A stretch of 64,000 bases of DNA. Source: SIG454 sp045646365 (GTDB lineage: Bacteria > Bacillota > Clostridia > Monoglobales > Monoglobaceae). Of the stretch, positions 7,046 to 16,405 are shown piece by piece. Location: contig JAZRKP010000084.1 of the NCBI GenBank assembly GCA_045646365.1, positions 62,001-126,000 on the forward strand. Reading direction: 5' to 3'. The notes beneath the pieces are model-generated. The model made no database searches. It was not told the DNA's origin and worked only from the letters and a program-made list of their open reading frames with translations. The number at the start of each line of letters is the position of its first letter. Position 1 is the first letter of the stretch. Both the position numbers and the translations under genes were made by a program.

Positions 7046-9868
7046 CTATCTTATTGATTCTGATTCGCAGTAAGGCATTTGTTTGTCTTCTTCCCAGTAA
7101 AATGCTTTTACTTCATCAATATTATCCCCAAAAATTATATCTGTTGTTACGGACTGTTCTCCAACTTCAACTTTCTTTTGTGTAACCTTTACTAGTATTC
7201 CGTCAGAATACAGAGCACAAATAACAACAACACTGTCTTTAGATTTTTCAGGAAGATTGAGTGTCGCACCAAAACCGTTTGAATCCCCGATTTCTTTCAA
7301 TATATTTCCGTTTGCATCAGTTATATTGATTTCAGGAATATTTTTAACCTCTTCAATATATACAGGAGAACCTGAAAGAGGAACAATATATTCACCAACG
7401 CTATTCCTCAAAACACTTATCTCGTTCCCATACATATCATAAGCTTTAGCACTATCCCCACCGATATTCAAAACAAACTCCGATGAAATATTTGTTGTCC
7501 AAAGCATATGAATGGTTTTTCCGTCTTTTGAAAATACATAATCATAGTTTTTACCACTGATATTCTCAAAAACGAGTTCTGCATTACCAAGCATAGCATT
7601 AAAGTTTGCCATTGCTATAAATACAGGTTTTGCTTCATAAGGTATTTCTGTCTCCGAACTGCTCCAGTTTTCCGTAAAACCAAAATTCTTCTCCATTGTT
7701 CCTGCTGAATTCGGTTTATTATTTAAAGTATGATAATAAATCTTATCAAGCTTATTATAAAGCAATGCTGTGGCTCTTAAAACATATTGTGCTTGTCCTG
7801 TTTCTGTAAGAGAAGTCACTTCATTCGCAACGCATTCTTCACAGTTTGTCTGTGAACTTGCCCCTTCATAGGAATACCAGCCAAGTTCGGTTGCAATAAT
7901 CGGAATATCATCGCAATCAGCTTCCTTTAATCTGTTAAAAAGATTATCCATTCTTGCAACAAGTGAAGAATCACCTTTTATAGTATCTTTCGGGTCAGGA
8001 TGAACCTTACCGCTCATCTGTTGCCAGATTGTTAATTCAGGGTATGACTCTGTTCCATATGTGCAATCACAGGTTCTCCCGGTTTTTTCAGGATACTGAT
8101 TGAGTGCTCTGTATGGATGAACAGTTATATAATCAATATAATCGTGTGGCTCTAACCCCTTTTCCTTTATGATATCAATAACATCAACAATCCAGTTCAC
8201 ACTATGAAAATTATTTATACCAGCAGTTGCAAACGCAAGTATTTTAACATTTTCATCAACGCTATGTATTGCAGGTGCAACCTTAATCAGAAGTTCTGCA
8301 TATTCCTCTGCCGTGCATGTCCAGTTAAGCTCATTTCCAAGCTCATACATATACACACCATCTTGTGTTAAATTTTCGACCACGGCAACAGTATATCTAA
8401 CATATTCATCTATTTCTGCATCAGTTTTTGGAAAGCCTATATCCTCTGTGGGGAATTCGATAATCTGAGATAAATTATAGTCCGAAATATCATCAACCCA
8501 GTTATTATAACGGCTCGGCTCACTCCATACACCATTTGCAAAGCACTGAGAATAAGCGAGATAATCGCGAATCCCCGAGAAACCAGCCTTATTCATAAGA
8601 TAAGCATTTAATTCAGCGTCACTATATCCGTGACCGAATTGCGTATGCATACCAAGTTTCAAGTTGGCTTCTTCGGACTCTCTCGCAACCGAAAATCTAT
8701 ATTTTTCAGTTTCGTAACTTCCTTCGCCTCCAACATATTCAAACACAAGTTTTAATTCAAATAAACCGTATTTTATATCAAATGCATTAAAATCAAAACT
8801 CTTAACAAACTGCTTTTGTTCATTTGCAGCAAACGATATTTCATCATAAGCCTCGCCTATAAGCACACCATTTTCTTCATTATAAATTTCATAGCGTACA
8901 TTATATTTTGCATTACTTTTCCCCGCATACACCGCCGATATATCAAAGCTGACATTTGATTCATCAAAATATATGTTGCCGACTTTTGCGTTGGACTTTA
9001 CATTAACGCTCAATCTTTCACCCGGTTCTAATTCTGCTACTTCGCTGTTAAGATTCGATAATATTGCACCGCCCTTGGAACATGTTATTCTGAATCCGCC
9101 TAACTTTTCAAACCCATCATTTAGTTCAATTGTATCAAAAAGTTCGTTATCTATATAACACTTGAGGCTATGTTTTAACATATCTATATTCAGTTCAATA
9201 TGATATGTTTTTCCATAATCATAGTCAAATAGATTTGATGCTAATGTCCCGTTATTATCTTTTGTGAAAAGACCAAACTTTCCGTCATCTCCGAACAATA
9301 ATGTATCAAAAATTTGATTTTTGTCGTTCCATACAGCGTTCTGACAATTATTAAGGCTTAACAGAATCTGTGAATCCTGTTTAACATTTATATCAAAACT
9401 TATATTAACAATTTTATTTGAAATAAGCTCATTAAAGTCAGTTTCAATATATGACGATGAGCTCAAATCCATACTGCCGTCACTCTTAATATCTACGTTC
9501 GAATAGGTTTTCTCACCGTCAAAACCGTCATAAAGAGCATTGATAGTCGAATATTTTCCTGTTGTTTCTCCCGTTGCAATGCGGTATATCCCATATTCTT
9601 CCCCAGTCATAGGTATAAGCATATTACACCAACCATCGGTGGTACTCACACCTTGGTTTCTGTAAACCAGTGATGGTAACGGATTTTCTGCCGTATATGA
9701 ACTGTCGTACATATCAACTGAATAAATCTCTCCCGCTTTTCCCGTAGAATATTTGTTAGTTATAGTTACTGCATCTTTTGTAACTATAACAGCTGGGGAT
9801 GCATGTGTAACTACACATAAAATACACATACTCCACAAAAAAACCATATATTTTAATATCTTAACCAT
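7046..9868 (-). CDS. Secreted glycosidase-like protein, clan-A-type TIM barrel
   Basis: The protein is 940 residues. Signal peptide about 1-23. Residues 110-290 resemble a LamG/concanavalin-like sandwich, 295-395 is beta-rich, and about 403-730 is a TIM barrel with the GNE acid/base motif (YELGNELNW, Glu513), HPYR (about 584) and a candidate nucleophile Glu661 in IIATELGWYS. These match the clan GH-A pattern (GH39/GH5-like), but I cannot name a family or substrate. The C-terminal 90 residues form a beta module ending VKAFYWEEDK that resembles the tail of the protein at 13360-16332. Ribosome binding site AAGGAG is 7 nt before the ATG. It is 19 nt downstream of the esterase gene. It carries no SLH domain, so it is either released or held by partners. 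Confidence 0.8.
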   Translation of the reverse strand: MVKILKYMVFLWSMCILCVVTHASPAVIVTKDAVTITNKYSTGKAGEIYSVDMYDSSYTAENPLPSLVYRNQGVSTTDGWCNMLIPMTGEEYGIYRIATGETTGKYSTINALYDGFDGEKTYSNVDIKSDGSMDLSSSSYIETDFNELISNKIVNISFDINVKQDSQILLSLNNCQNAVWNDKNQIFDTLLFGDDGKFGLFTKDNNGTLASNLFDYDYGKTYHIELNIDMLKHSLKCYIDNELFDTIELNDGFEKLGGFRITCSKGGAILSNLNSEVAELEPGERLSVNVKSNAKVGNIYFDESNVSFDISAVYAGKSNAKYNVRYEIYNEENGVLIGEAYDEISFAANEQKQFVKSFDFNAFDIKYGLFELKLVFEYVGGEGSYETEKYRFSVARESEEANLKLGMHTQFGHGYSDAELNAYLMNKAGFSGIRDYLAYSQCFANGVWSEPSRYNNWVDDISDYNLSQIIEFPTEDIGFPKTDAEIDEYVRYTVAVVENLTQDGVYMYELGNELNWTCTAEEYAELLIKVAPAIHSVDENVKILAFATAGINNFHSVNWIVDVIDIIKEKGLEPHDYIDYITVHPYRALNQYPEKTGRTCDCTYGTESYPELTIWQQMSGKVHPDPKDTIKGDSSLVARMDNLFNRLKEADCDDIPIIATELGWYSYEGASSQTNCEECVANEVTSLTETGQAQYVLRATALLYNKLDKIYYHTLNNKPNSAGTMEKNFGFTENWSSSETEIPYEAKPVFIAMANFNAMLGNAELVFENISGKNYDYVFSKDGKTIHMLWTTNISSEFVLNIGGDSAKAYDMYGNEISVLRNSVGEYIVPLSGSPVYIEEVKNIPEINITDANGNILKEIGDSNGFGATLNLPEKSKDSVVVICALYSDGILVKVTQKKVEVGEQSVTTDIIFGDNIDEVKAFYWEEDKQMPYCESESIR

Positions 9869-9887
9869 ACTTTAACTCCTTAAAGCA

Positions 9888-12800
9888 TCAAATCCAAATG
9901 TTTAATATCTGGTTGATTTTCCCTATAAGTTCATTTGCGATTGTCTGATGCTCTGTTTTGTTTGGATGTCCATAAATACCTGTTCCGGAAAAACTATTGA
10001 TTTTCAGATAATAAACATCCTCATCTTCTCCGCCTATTTGTTCAACAACTTCTTCAACTTCATCGGAATAATACTGTCCCGATTCAGGTCTTGAACAACA
10101 GATTATTGTTGCATTTGGATATTTTTCTTTAATGTTCTCCAAAAATTCAATATAAGCTGTCTTAAATTGAGTCTTTGAATTTCCTCCGTCACCTAAATAA
10201 TCATTAGTTCCAAGCCAAATTACAATTAGTTGTGGCTCTGTTTCAGCAAAAGTCCATTTTTCTGTACTTTGAACATAAGTATTTATATTCCCTAAAAATC
10301 CACTATCATCAACATAAATATCCGCATTTTCAAACTGACTCATCATATTGTTTGCAGTTGTATTATTGTTGTTTATTCTAAGACCCTTACCCTGATATGC
10401 CAAAACAGTTCCATCCGCATCGAAATGTCTCATTGTATAGCCTGCATAAGAATACCAGTTATCAGTGTTCTGTGCACAACCCCATGTGCAATCAGAAAGT
10501 TCAGGAACATTTCCGTATCCTGCTGTGTAACTGTCACCTATAAATAAAATCTGCTTTGTCTTTTCTTCTGTAGCAACAGGTTCTGCATCTGTTAAAAGTT
10601 TGTCGATTCTGACTGTCCCTCTATACGCTTCAGATGAACGAACCATTTTAACTAAATGAGTTTCATCCGCTTTAAGTCCTTCGCATATTATATTCTTGCC
10701 CTCATAAAGTCTTATTCTTTCTGGTTCTCCTCCATCTACAGACACATTAAAGTAGTTCCCTTCATAGCCGCCTGCATTTCCGTATGTAATATCAGTAACA
10801 TTAACGGCAGCCGATGTTCCCGTAAATTCAAACTCTATTCCTGAATTTGGCCAGTTGAAAGTTCTTGCCCCTTTATCATCAACAGAGCCACGGCCTAAAA
10901 TCCTGACATTTTCAGAAGATGTTATATCATAATCTTCAAATTTCACCAACGCAATCTCTTTAGGTTCAATAATCGGATAATGCAGCTCACTCCCATTTAA
11001 CACATTTGCCTGAATCTCTGTATACTTTTCAATACCCGTGATTTCCAGCTTCTCGTATGTTCCGCTTTCATCAAAAGTAATTGCATCTCCTGGAGATAAT
11101 GTGAACATTCTGTAATCAAAATGTATCATTTCTTCTCTGTCATAACCGGTCAGAGAAACTATTATTCTCTTGGTTTCATCACTTGTATTAAAAATTTCAG
11201 CAGTTACATATCCCTCATTACTTTTATCATCAAAAGCTTCACCGCTTAAATTAACTATATCAAAATTATATATTTTCAATTCCCCTTCGGCAGAATCCGC
11301 ATAACACATTGTTGCATATTCAGTTACAGGCTGATTCTTCACATCCACAACGCCCGAGACTCTAACTTTTATAGCCTGACCTGCCATCGGTAAAGTTAAT
11401 GGCTTTATGATATATGTATAGCCATCAAAATCTAAAACACTGTACTCAACCTCTGTATCGCCATAGAAAAGTTTAACATTTTCTTCTGTCAGCGTATTTT
11501 CATCAATTTCATTATAGAAAGAAATTTCCACCTTACACAAGTCCCTTGAAACTTCATCTAAAGGACCAATAATTTTTCCGTCAGATGTGACGAATCTTGT
11601 CCCTTTAACCTTATTATCACGCGGCACAGATCCGTTTCTTATAATAAAATTATCAATATAGAGTATATTTATACTGTTGTTATTTTCAGTTGAGCAGTTT
11701 CTTATAAGAAGTCTGTTTATTCTTCCGAACATAGCAACGGAACACGGAACTTCCTTTAAAAGTACATTATCAACATAAACCCTCATTTGTTCGTTTTCCG
11801 AATCATATTCAAATGTAATATTATACCATACATTGGAATTCATATCCGCAAAACCGGTATACCCGCTTCCTTCAAGAGTTTCTCGGGTTGACGGGAAGAT
11901 ATTCGTATTTAATACGCCCCCCGATTGAGCAGGAACCTGATCAGCTCCCCAGAACCACCCTTTTTCACTTGTATATAAACTCAAAGGATATTCCCAGCTA
12001 CTTGACACAAGTGAAATTGATAAATTTCTCAAATAAGCCGCCTTTATATCAAAGCTCAACTGCTTAATATCGCTATCATCGGAAAAATATTCCTCAAACC
12101 CGCTGAAATTGATGTTTGTTTCTGTTCCGGCAGGTTTATTAGCATATTTAATTCCGATTACTTTCCCTCTGCCATCTTCATTTGTGTATACCAAATTCGG
12201 GCACCATTGCGGTTGCCACGAAAATGTTGACAATTCATCATCAAAAGTATCATTTAATGCGTTTGTAAATACTGGGTCTCCGCCACCTTCGCCGACAGGC
12301 GTCTGAAAATAGAATATTTTCTCTTTTGAAACTCCACCAAACTTTCCTTCTATACCTGATGGAAAGTTAACAGCATATTCCGTTGAACTTTCTAATTCCC
12401 CCGAGTATTTAATTTTTATATTTTTATTTTCACATTCAATATTTTCAATTATTATGTTTTCGCCATCAGTTGTGTTTTTTATCCATATTTCGTCAATCTT
12501 GTCCCCATCTGATACAGGTTCTGATAAAACAAGATTAACTGTTTTTGTTTCGTAATCAACATTTGTCAGGGAAGCATCCATTGTTTCCTTATCTAAAAGG
12601 TAACAAGTTATATTATCAAAATAAAATGCTTCATTCCCTGTTGGTTCGTCATTATATCCGGCTCCGCCTCTTCCTGTTATATACGGACCATCAAGCGGAA
12701 CACTTTTATCGTACTTTCCACCTGTTCCCCATATTTCCCCATCTAAAAAGTATGTCGTTGTTCCATTTGTTGAATCAAATATAATATTAATATGATACCA

Positions 12801-13250
12801 ATTATTCGGAGCAATATCCACTATATTATATCCTGCATATTTATCATTTCCGTCAGGGAATTTGTGTGTACTTTCCCATGCAGGAGATGAACGATATGCC
12901 ATTTTTCCATCCTGAGAAAAAATCAACTCAGCTACTGTTATATGCCCTTTACCCAAAATCTGAATGAACATATATTGATGTGTCTGCACAGGACACACAT
13001 CAAAACTTAAAATTGTTTTTTCTGCTATTCTCGCATTCGGATTCACATTTATTTTTGCTGTATTATATGTACTCGTAGAACTCGGTGTAAACTTCAGACA
13101 TTCTTCTCCATCAGGCTTTATCAAAGTTAAACCGCCATCAGCATATCCGCCATTAAAATACGATATACCGTAATCTTTGGCATTTACAGAAAGTACCATT
13201 ATAATCAATGCAACTAATGTTAAAAATAAAATTTTTAATTTATTCGTCAT
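9888..13250 (-). CDS. Secreted multidomain SGNH esterase (CE2-like) with two LamG-like modules
   Basis: The protein is 1120 residues. Signal peptide about 1-24. Two concanavalin/LamG-like modules (about 25-215 and 330-545) are separated by SbsA/Big_5-like Ig domains (about 220-320 and 560-650). A CE2-type jelly roll (about 790-890, ILGRGSVDDKG and FEFTGTSAAVNV) precedes a C-terminal SGNH hydrolase (about 900-1120) with the GDSYTAGYG serine block, the LGTND block and the GHPN histidine region. CE2 enzymes deacetylate plant polysaccharides, so acetylated pectin or hemicellulose is the likely substrate (inference). The second LamG-like module is clearly related to the third module of the 13360-16332 protein. 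The gene follows a stable hairpin at 13291-13314. Confidence 0.82.
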   Translation of the reverse strand: MTNKLKILFLTLVALIIMVLSVNAKDYGISYFNGGYADGGLTLIKPDGEECLKFTPSSTSTYNTAKINVNPNARIAEKTILSFDVCPVQTHQYMFIQILGKGHITVAELIFSQDGKMAYRSSPAWESTHKFPDGNDKYAGYNIVDIAPNNWYHINIIFDSTNGTTTYFLDGEIWGTGGKYDKSVPLDGPYITGRGGAGYNDEPTGNEAFYFDNITCYLLDKETMDASLTNVDYETKTVNLVLSEPVSDGDKIDEIWIKNTTDGENIIIENIECENKNIKIKYSGELESSTEYAVNFPSGIEGKFGGVSKEKIFYFQTPVGEGGGDPVFTNALNDTFDDELSTFSWQPQWCPNLVYTNEDGRGKVIGIKYANKPAGTETNINFSGFEEYFSDDSDIKQLSFDIKAAYLRNLSISLVSSSWEYPLSLYTSEKGWFWGADQVPAQSGGVLNTNIFPSTRETLEGSGYTGFADMNSNVWYNITFEYDSENEQMRVYVDNVLLKEVPCSVAMFGRINRLLIRNCSTENNNSINILYIDNFIIRNGSVPRDNKVKGTRFVTSDGKIIGPLDEVSRDLCKVEISFYNEIDENTLTEENVKLFYGDTEVEYSVLDFDGYTYIIKPLTLPMAGQAIKVRVSGVVDVKNQPVTEYATMCYADSAEGELKIYNFDIVNLSGEAFDDKSNEGYVTAEIFNTSDETKRIIVSLTGYDREEMIHFDYRMFTLSPGDAITFDESGTYEKLEITGIEKYTEIQANVLNGSELHYPIIEPKEIALVKFEDYDITSSENVRILGRGSVDDKGARTFNWPNSGIEFEFTGTSAAVNVTDITYGNAGGYEGNYFNVSVDGGEPERIRLYEGKNIICEGLKADETHLVKMVRSSEAYRGTVRIDKLLTDAEPVATEEKTKQILFIGDSYTAGYGNVPELSDCTWGCAQNTDNWYSYAGYTMRHFDADGTVLAYQGKGLRINNNNTTANNMMSQFENADIYVDDSGFLGNINTYVQSTEKWTFAETEPQLIVIWLGTNDYLGDGGNSKTQFKTAYIEFLENIKEKYPNATIICCSRPESGQYYSDEVEEVVEQIGGEDEDVYYLKINSFSGTGIYGHPNKTEHQTIANELIGKINQILNIWI

Positions 13251-13290
13251 GAGGCCACCTCATCCTTGTAGTATTTATAATTCGTGAAAC

Positions 13291-13314
13291 CTGCGGAATC
13301 TTTAAATTCCGCAG
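13291..13314 (-). other. Intercistronic stem-loop
   Basis: Perfect 9-bp arms CTGCGGAAT / ATTCCGCAG with a 6-nt loop lie in the 109-nt gap between two co-directional exoprotein genes. No T-tract follows on the minus strand. It is more likely an mRNA stability or processing element for the upstream transcript than a terminator, though partial termination is possible. Confidence 0.5.
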
Positions 13315-13359
13315 ATTTCATACACTGTATCACTTTAATTATCCAAAATTAAACCAACA

Positions 13360-16332
13360 TTAATCAGCCAATATAGCCTCATCAAATGGTGCAAGCGGTG
13401 TTATTGAAGACCAGTCGCTCCATACAAACGCCTTAACCGTTGTTGCACCGTTTGTATCAAGCCCTTCGCAGTCAGATGCATTAACAATTACAGTTTCACC
13501 AGCTTCAACATCAACCATCTTCACCTTTACATCAATCATTTTTCCTGACTCATCATAAGATGCACAGCTAACCATTGCAGATATTTTCTTTCCAAGTGTA
13601 TTCTTAATTATTGCAGATGAATAAACTGTATCTACATTTTGTCCGTCTAAAACTCTGTTTTCTGCATAATCAACAATCACAACATCACTTTTTTCAGTTC
13701 TCGCTGTACCAATTTGGAAATTGTCAATATACATAATATTTTTCGTGTTATCAGTTTCCGCTGAACAGTTAATTACTAAAAGTTTTGTAATTTTTGCCTG
13801 ATTTGCGGCTGTATCATTATAACTGTAAATAACATTATCGTTCAGTAAAACATCTATTTTCCCATTTATTGAATCAAGAATAAACTTAACATTATTCCAT
13901 TCCCTTGCTGCATAGTCCCCAAAAGTTTTAACTCCCCAACCTTCAAGAGTTGCTTTTGAGTTTGCAAAGTAATTTTTAACAAGTTCCGATTCAGCATTGT
14001 ATGACGGTTCAACAGTTCTGCCCAATGCCCAGTTCTTTTCAGAAAGAAGGAAAGACACAGGATAATAGCTAACCGCATCATCTGTAAGTGTAAAGGCTAA
14101 ATTACGAAGTTCTGAAGTTTTCAAATCAAAGCTGATATATTTAACATCGCCTGACTGTGTAAGATATTGACTGATAGGCAGAGCAATATTCACCTCTGTT
14201 ATTGCTGCTTTATTTGCATATTTTATAGCTGCAACCTTGCCTTTTCCCATCTCGTCAATGTATTCAACTTCAGGACACCAGTTCGGTCTCCATGAAAGAT
14301 TTGCAGAGCCATTATCATATGTATCATTTAACGAACTTGTATAGATATAATCAATTCCTGTAAATGTTTTTTCAAAACGCTTAACATTTTTACCGTCTTC
14401 ATTGGTTACATTTTTAACGGTAACCATATAATCCTTATATGGATTATATTTATCTATAACACAAGTGTATACATTTGTTGTTGCATCATATGAGCCAGTG
14501 TGTGTTTCTACACCATTTTCTGAAGTTACCAAAACAGTATTGCTGTTCAAAGACGCTTCTTTAACTGCTTCTGAAAATTCAATTTCCATAGTTCCGTTTT
14601 CAAAACTTACATTTTTAACAGTTAAAGGATTAATAAGTGTACCAACTTCTAAATTATCAAGGCTCATAAATCTTGATGTTGTCCCATCAACTGATGACTT
14701 ATGGTTCCAGATAAATAATCTGTCTATTGAGTTCAAAACCGTTGCAGATGCTTTTACCTCATATTGAAGTGTATCATTTAAGTATAATTTGATTGTTTCA
14801 TTTGTTTTATCAAATACATAAGTTACTGTATACCACTTTCCTGCAGCATAATCAACAACTTCTCCACCCTGTCTCCAGCTTGCATTGCTTATTGTGGCTT
14901 TTGCACTACTATCAAGAACATTAATATCATCATTCAATCCGTTTTGATTAACTGTTGCAAATTTATTCGCATACATCCATCCGTGTCTTGATGTTGAGAA
15001 GTTTAAATAAGCTGTATAATCACTTGCAGTCAGCGGAGTGAATGTAAAATTATAGAGATTTTCGGTCTTGAAATCAAATTTTATATAGTTTACATCACCT
15101 GTCATATACTGACTCAAACCGCCAAGTTCACCATTTACAGCATTATTTGCCATATTGGGTCCAAACGGGATTGTCCACACCTTACCGCGACCGGAAGCAT
15201 CGTCAAAGGTTTCCGTAAGATACTCATTACCCCATGCAGTATTATTGATTGCACTATCGTCAAAGTTTTCGTCTAATACAGGATTATAGATATAATCAAC
15301 ACCTGCAAAAGTTTTTTCAAACACTGCAACAGAATTATCATCAGTTCCCTTTGCCCCATCTACTTTTACGGTAAGGTTATTGAATGCATCATAATTTAAA
15401 ACTGTTGCTGTCCATGTTTTAGTTTCATTATTATATGATGAATCAGTATAAGCTTTTGCTTCTCCGTCCGCAAATACCTTTACGGTTTCAGAATTCAAAG
15501 TAGCTCCGTCAACATCTGCATCAAACACAAGGGATAAAACACCATTTGTTGTAATATTTGCAGAGCTTACATTTACAGTTGGGCCCGGAACAGTAATTTT
15601 TGAAACAGTACCAACCTCAACATTATCGAGTCTCAAATTTTTCGTTGCATTGTTCGAGTTACTATAATGTGCGAAAATGATAAGCTTTGTATAATCAGAT
15701 ACATTAGTTACGGTTGCACTTCTCAATAAAACATTATTCATATAAAGGTCGATTGTATTATTTGTTTTATTAAAGACATATCTTCCTGTATAAGTCTGAC
15801 CAGCTACATAATCCTGTGTATCAGAACATTTCATCCAGCCATTTTTATTCGCCTCAGCTGTTGCTCTCGAATTTTCCAAAACGGATTGGTCATTTGCAAG
15901 ACCTTTTATTCCTGCTGTCAGACTTGTTCCTATCATATACCCGTGTCTTGACATTGACAAAGAAACATGGGTTGCAACATTTCCGGATGTTGCCGGAACT
16001 ATTGAAAAGTTATCACACACATCCGTTGAAAAATCAAATTCGATATAATACTCATTCTCGGAACTTGTAATAACATTTCCTGTTTCACCATATAATCCAT
16101 CATTATTTTTGGGAAATGCAACATTCCACCAATAGTCAGTACCTTCCTTCAAAACATAACTCTGGGTAAGCCAAGGGGTATTCATTCCAATTGAATTTGA
16201 CTGACTATCAAAAGTCTCCGTCATTGTCGGGTTGTATTGATTTGCAACTGCCGCACTTAAATTCATCGCAGGCATACAGGTCAATAACAACATCAAAGCC
16301 GTTACCATCGCTAAAACTCTTTTTCTTTCCAT
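13360..16332 (-). CDS. Secreted protein with three LamG-like / Ig-like tandem units
   Basis: The protein is about 990 residues. Signal peptide about 1-28 (ending LSA-AV). Three successive units (roughly 35-320, 325-625 and 630-870) each contain a jelly-roll-like module with recurrent phrases such as ETFD, SRHGW/SEKNW, KLLVINC and LDNVEVGT. The first two are each followed by an SbsA-like Ig domain. The last about 110 residues form a beta module ending near VKAFVW. There is no catalytic signature, so it may bind glycan or act as an adhesin. The ATG at 16332 is chosen because AAGGAG is 8 nt upstream; the ORF start at 16374 lacks one. It lies between a glycosidase and an esterase in the same run and is probably co-transcribed. 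Confidence 0.82.
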   Translation of the reverse strand: MERKRVLAMVTALMLLLTCMPAMNLSAAVANQYNPTMTETFDSQSNSIGMNTPWLTQSYVLKEGTDYWWNVAFPKNNDGLYGETGNVITSSENEYYIEFDFSTDVCDNFSIVPATSGNVATHVSLSMSRHGYMIGTSLTAGIKGLANDQSVLENSRATAEANKNGWMKCSDTQDYVAGQTYTGRYVFNKTNNTIDLYMNNVLLRSATVTNVSDYTKLIIFAHYSNSNNATKNLRLDNVEVGTVSKITVPGPTVNVSSANITTNGVLSLVFDADVDGATLNSETVKVFADGEAKAYTDSSYNNETKTWTATVLNYDAFNNLTVKVDGAKGTDDNSVAVFEKTFAGVDYIYNPVLDENFDDSAINNTAWGNEYLTETFDDASGRGKVWTIPFGPNMANNAVNGELGGLSQYMTGDVNYIKFDFKTENLYNFTFTPLTASDYTAYLNFSTSRHGWMYANKFATVNQNGLNDDINVLDSSAKATISNASWRQGGEVVDYAAGKWYTVTYVFDKTNETIKLYLNDTLQYEVKASATVLNSIDRLFIWNHKSSVDGTTSRFMSLDNLEVGTLINPLTVKNVSFENGTMEIEFSEAVKEASLNSNTVLVTSENGVETHTGSYDATTNVYTCVIDKYNPYKDYMVTVKNVTNEDGKNVKRFEKTFTGIDYIYTSSLNDTYDNGSANLSWRPNWCPEVEYIDEMGKGKVAAIKYANKAAITEVNIALPISQYLTQSGDVKYISFDLKTSELRNLAFTLTDDAVSYYPVSFLLSEKNWALGRTVEPSYNAESELVKNYFANSKATLEGWGVKTFGDYAAREWNNVKFILDSINGKIDVLLNDNVIYSYNDTAANQAKITKLLVINCSAETDNTKNIMYIDNFQIGTARTEKSDVVIVDYAENRVLDGQNVDTVYSSAIIKNTLGKKISAMVSCASYDESGKMIDVKVKMVDVEAGETVIVNASDCEGLDTNGATTVKAFVWSDWSSITPLAPFDEAILAD

Positions 16333-16405
16333 TTTTATTTCTCCTTTTTTATAAATAAATTTATTATATTTCATATAATTTCACAGATTTAAATATGCAA
16401 AACCA

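Noticed and set aside
12109..12306. Several short ORFs opposite the long exoprotein genes
   Set aside because: They lie inside well-supported minus-strand genes, lack ribosome binding sites and have no recognisable domains.
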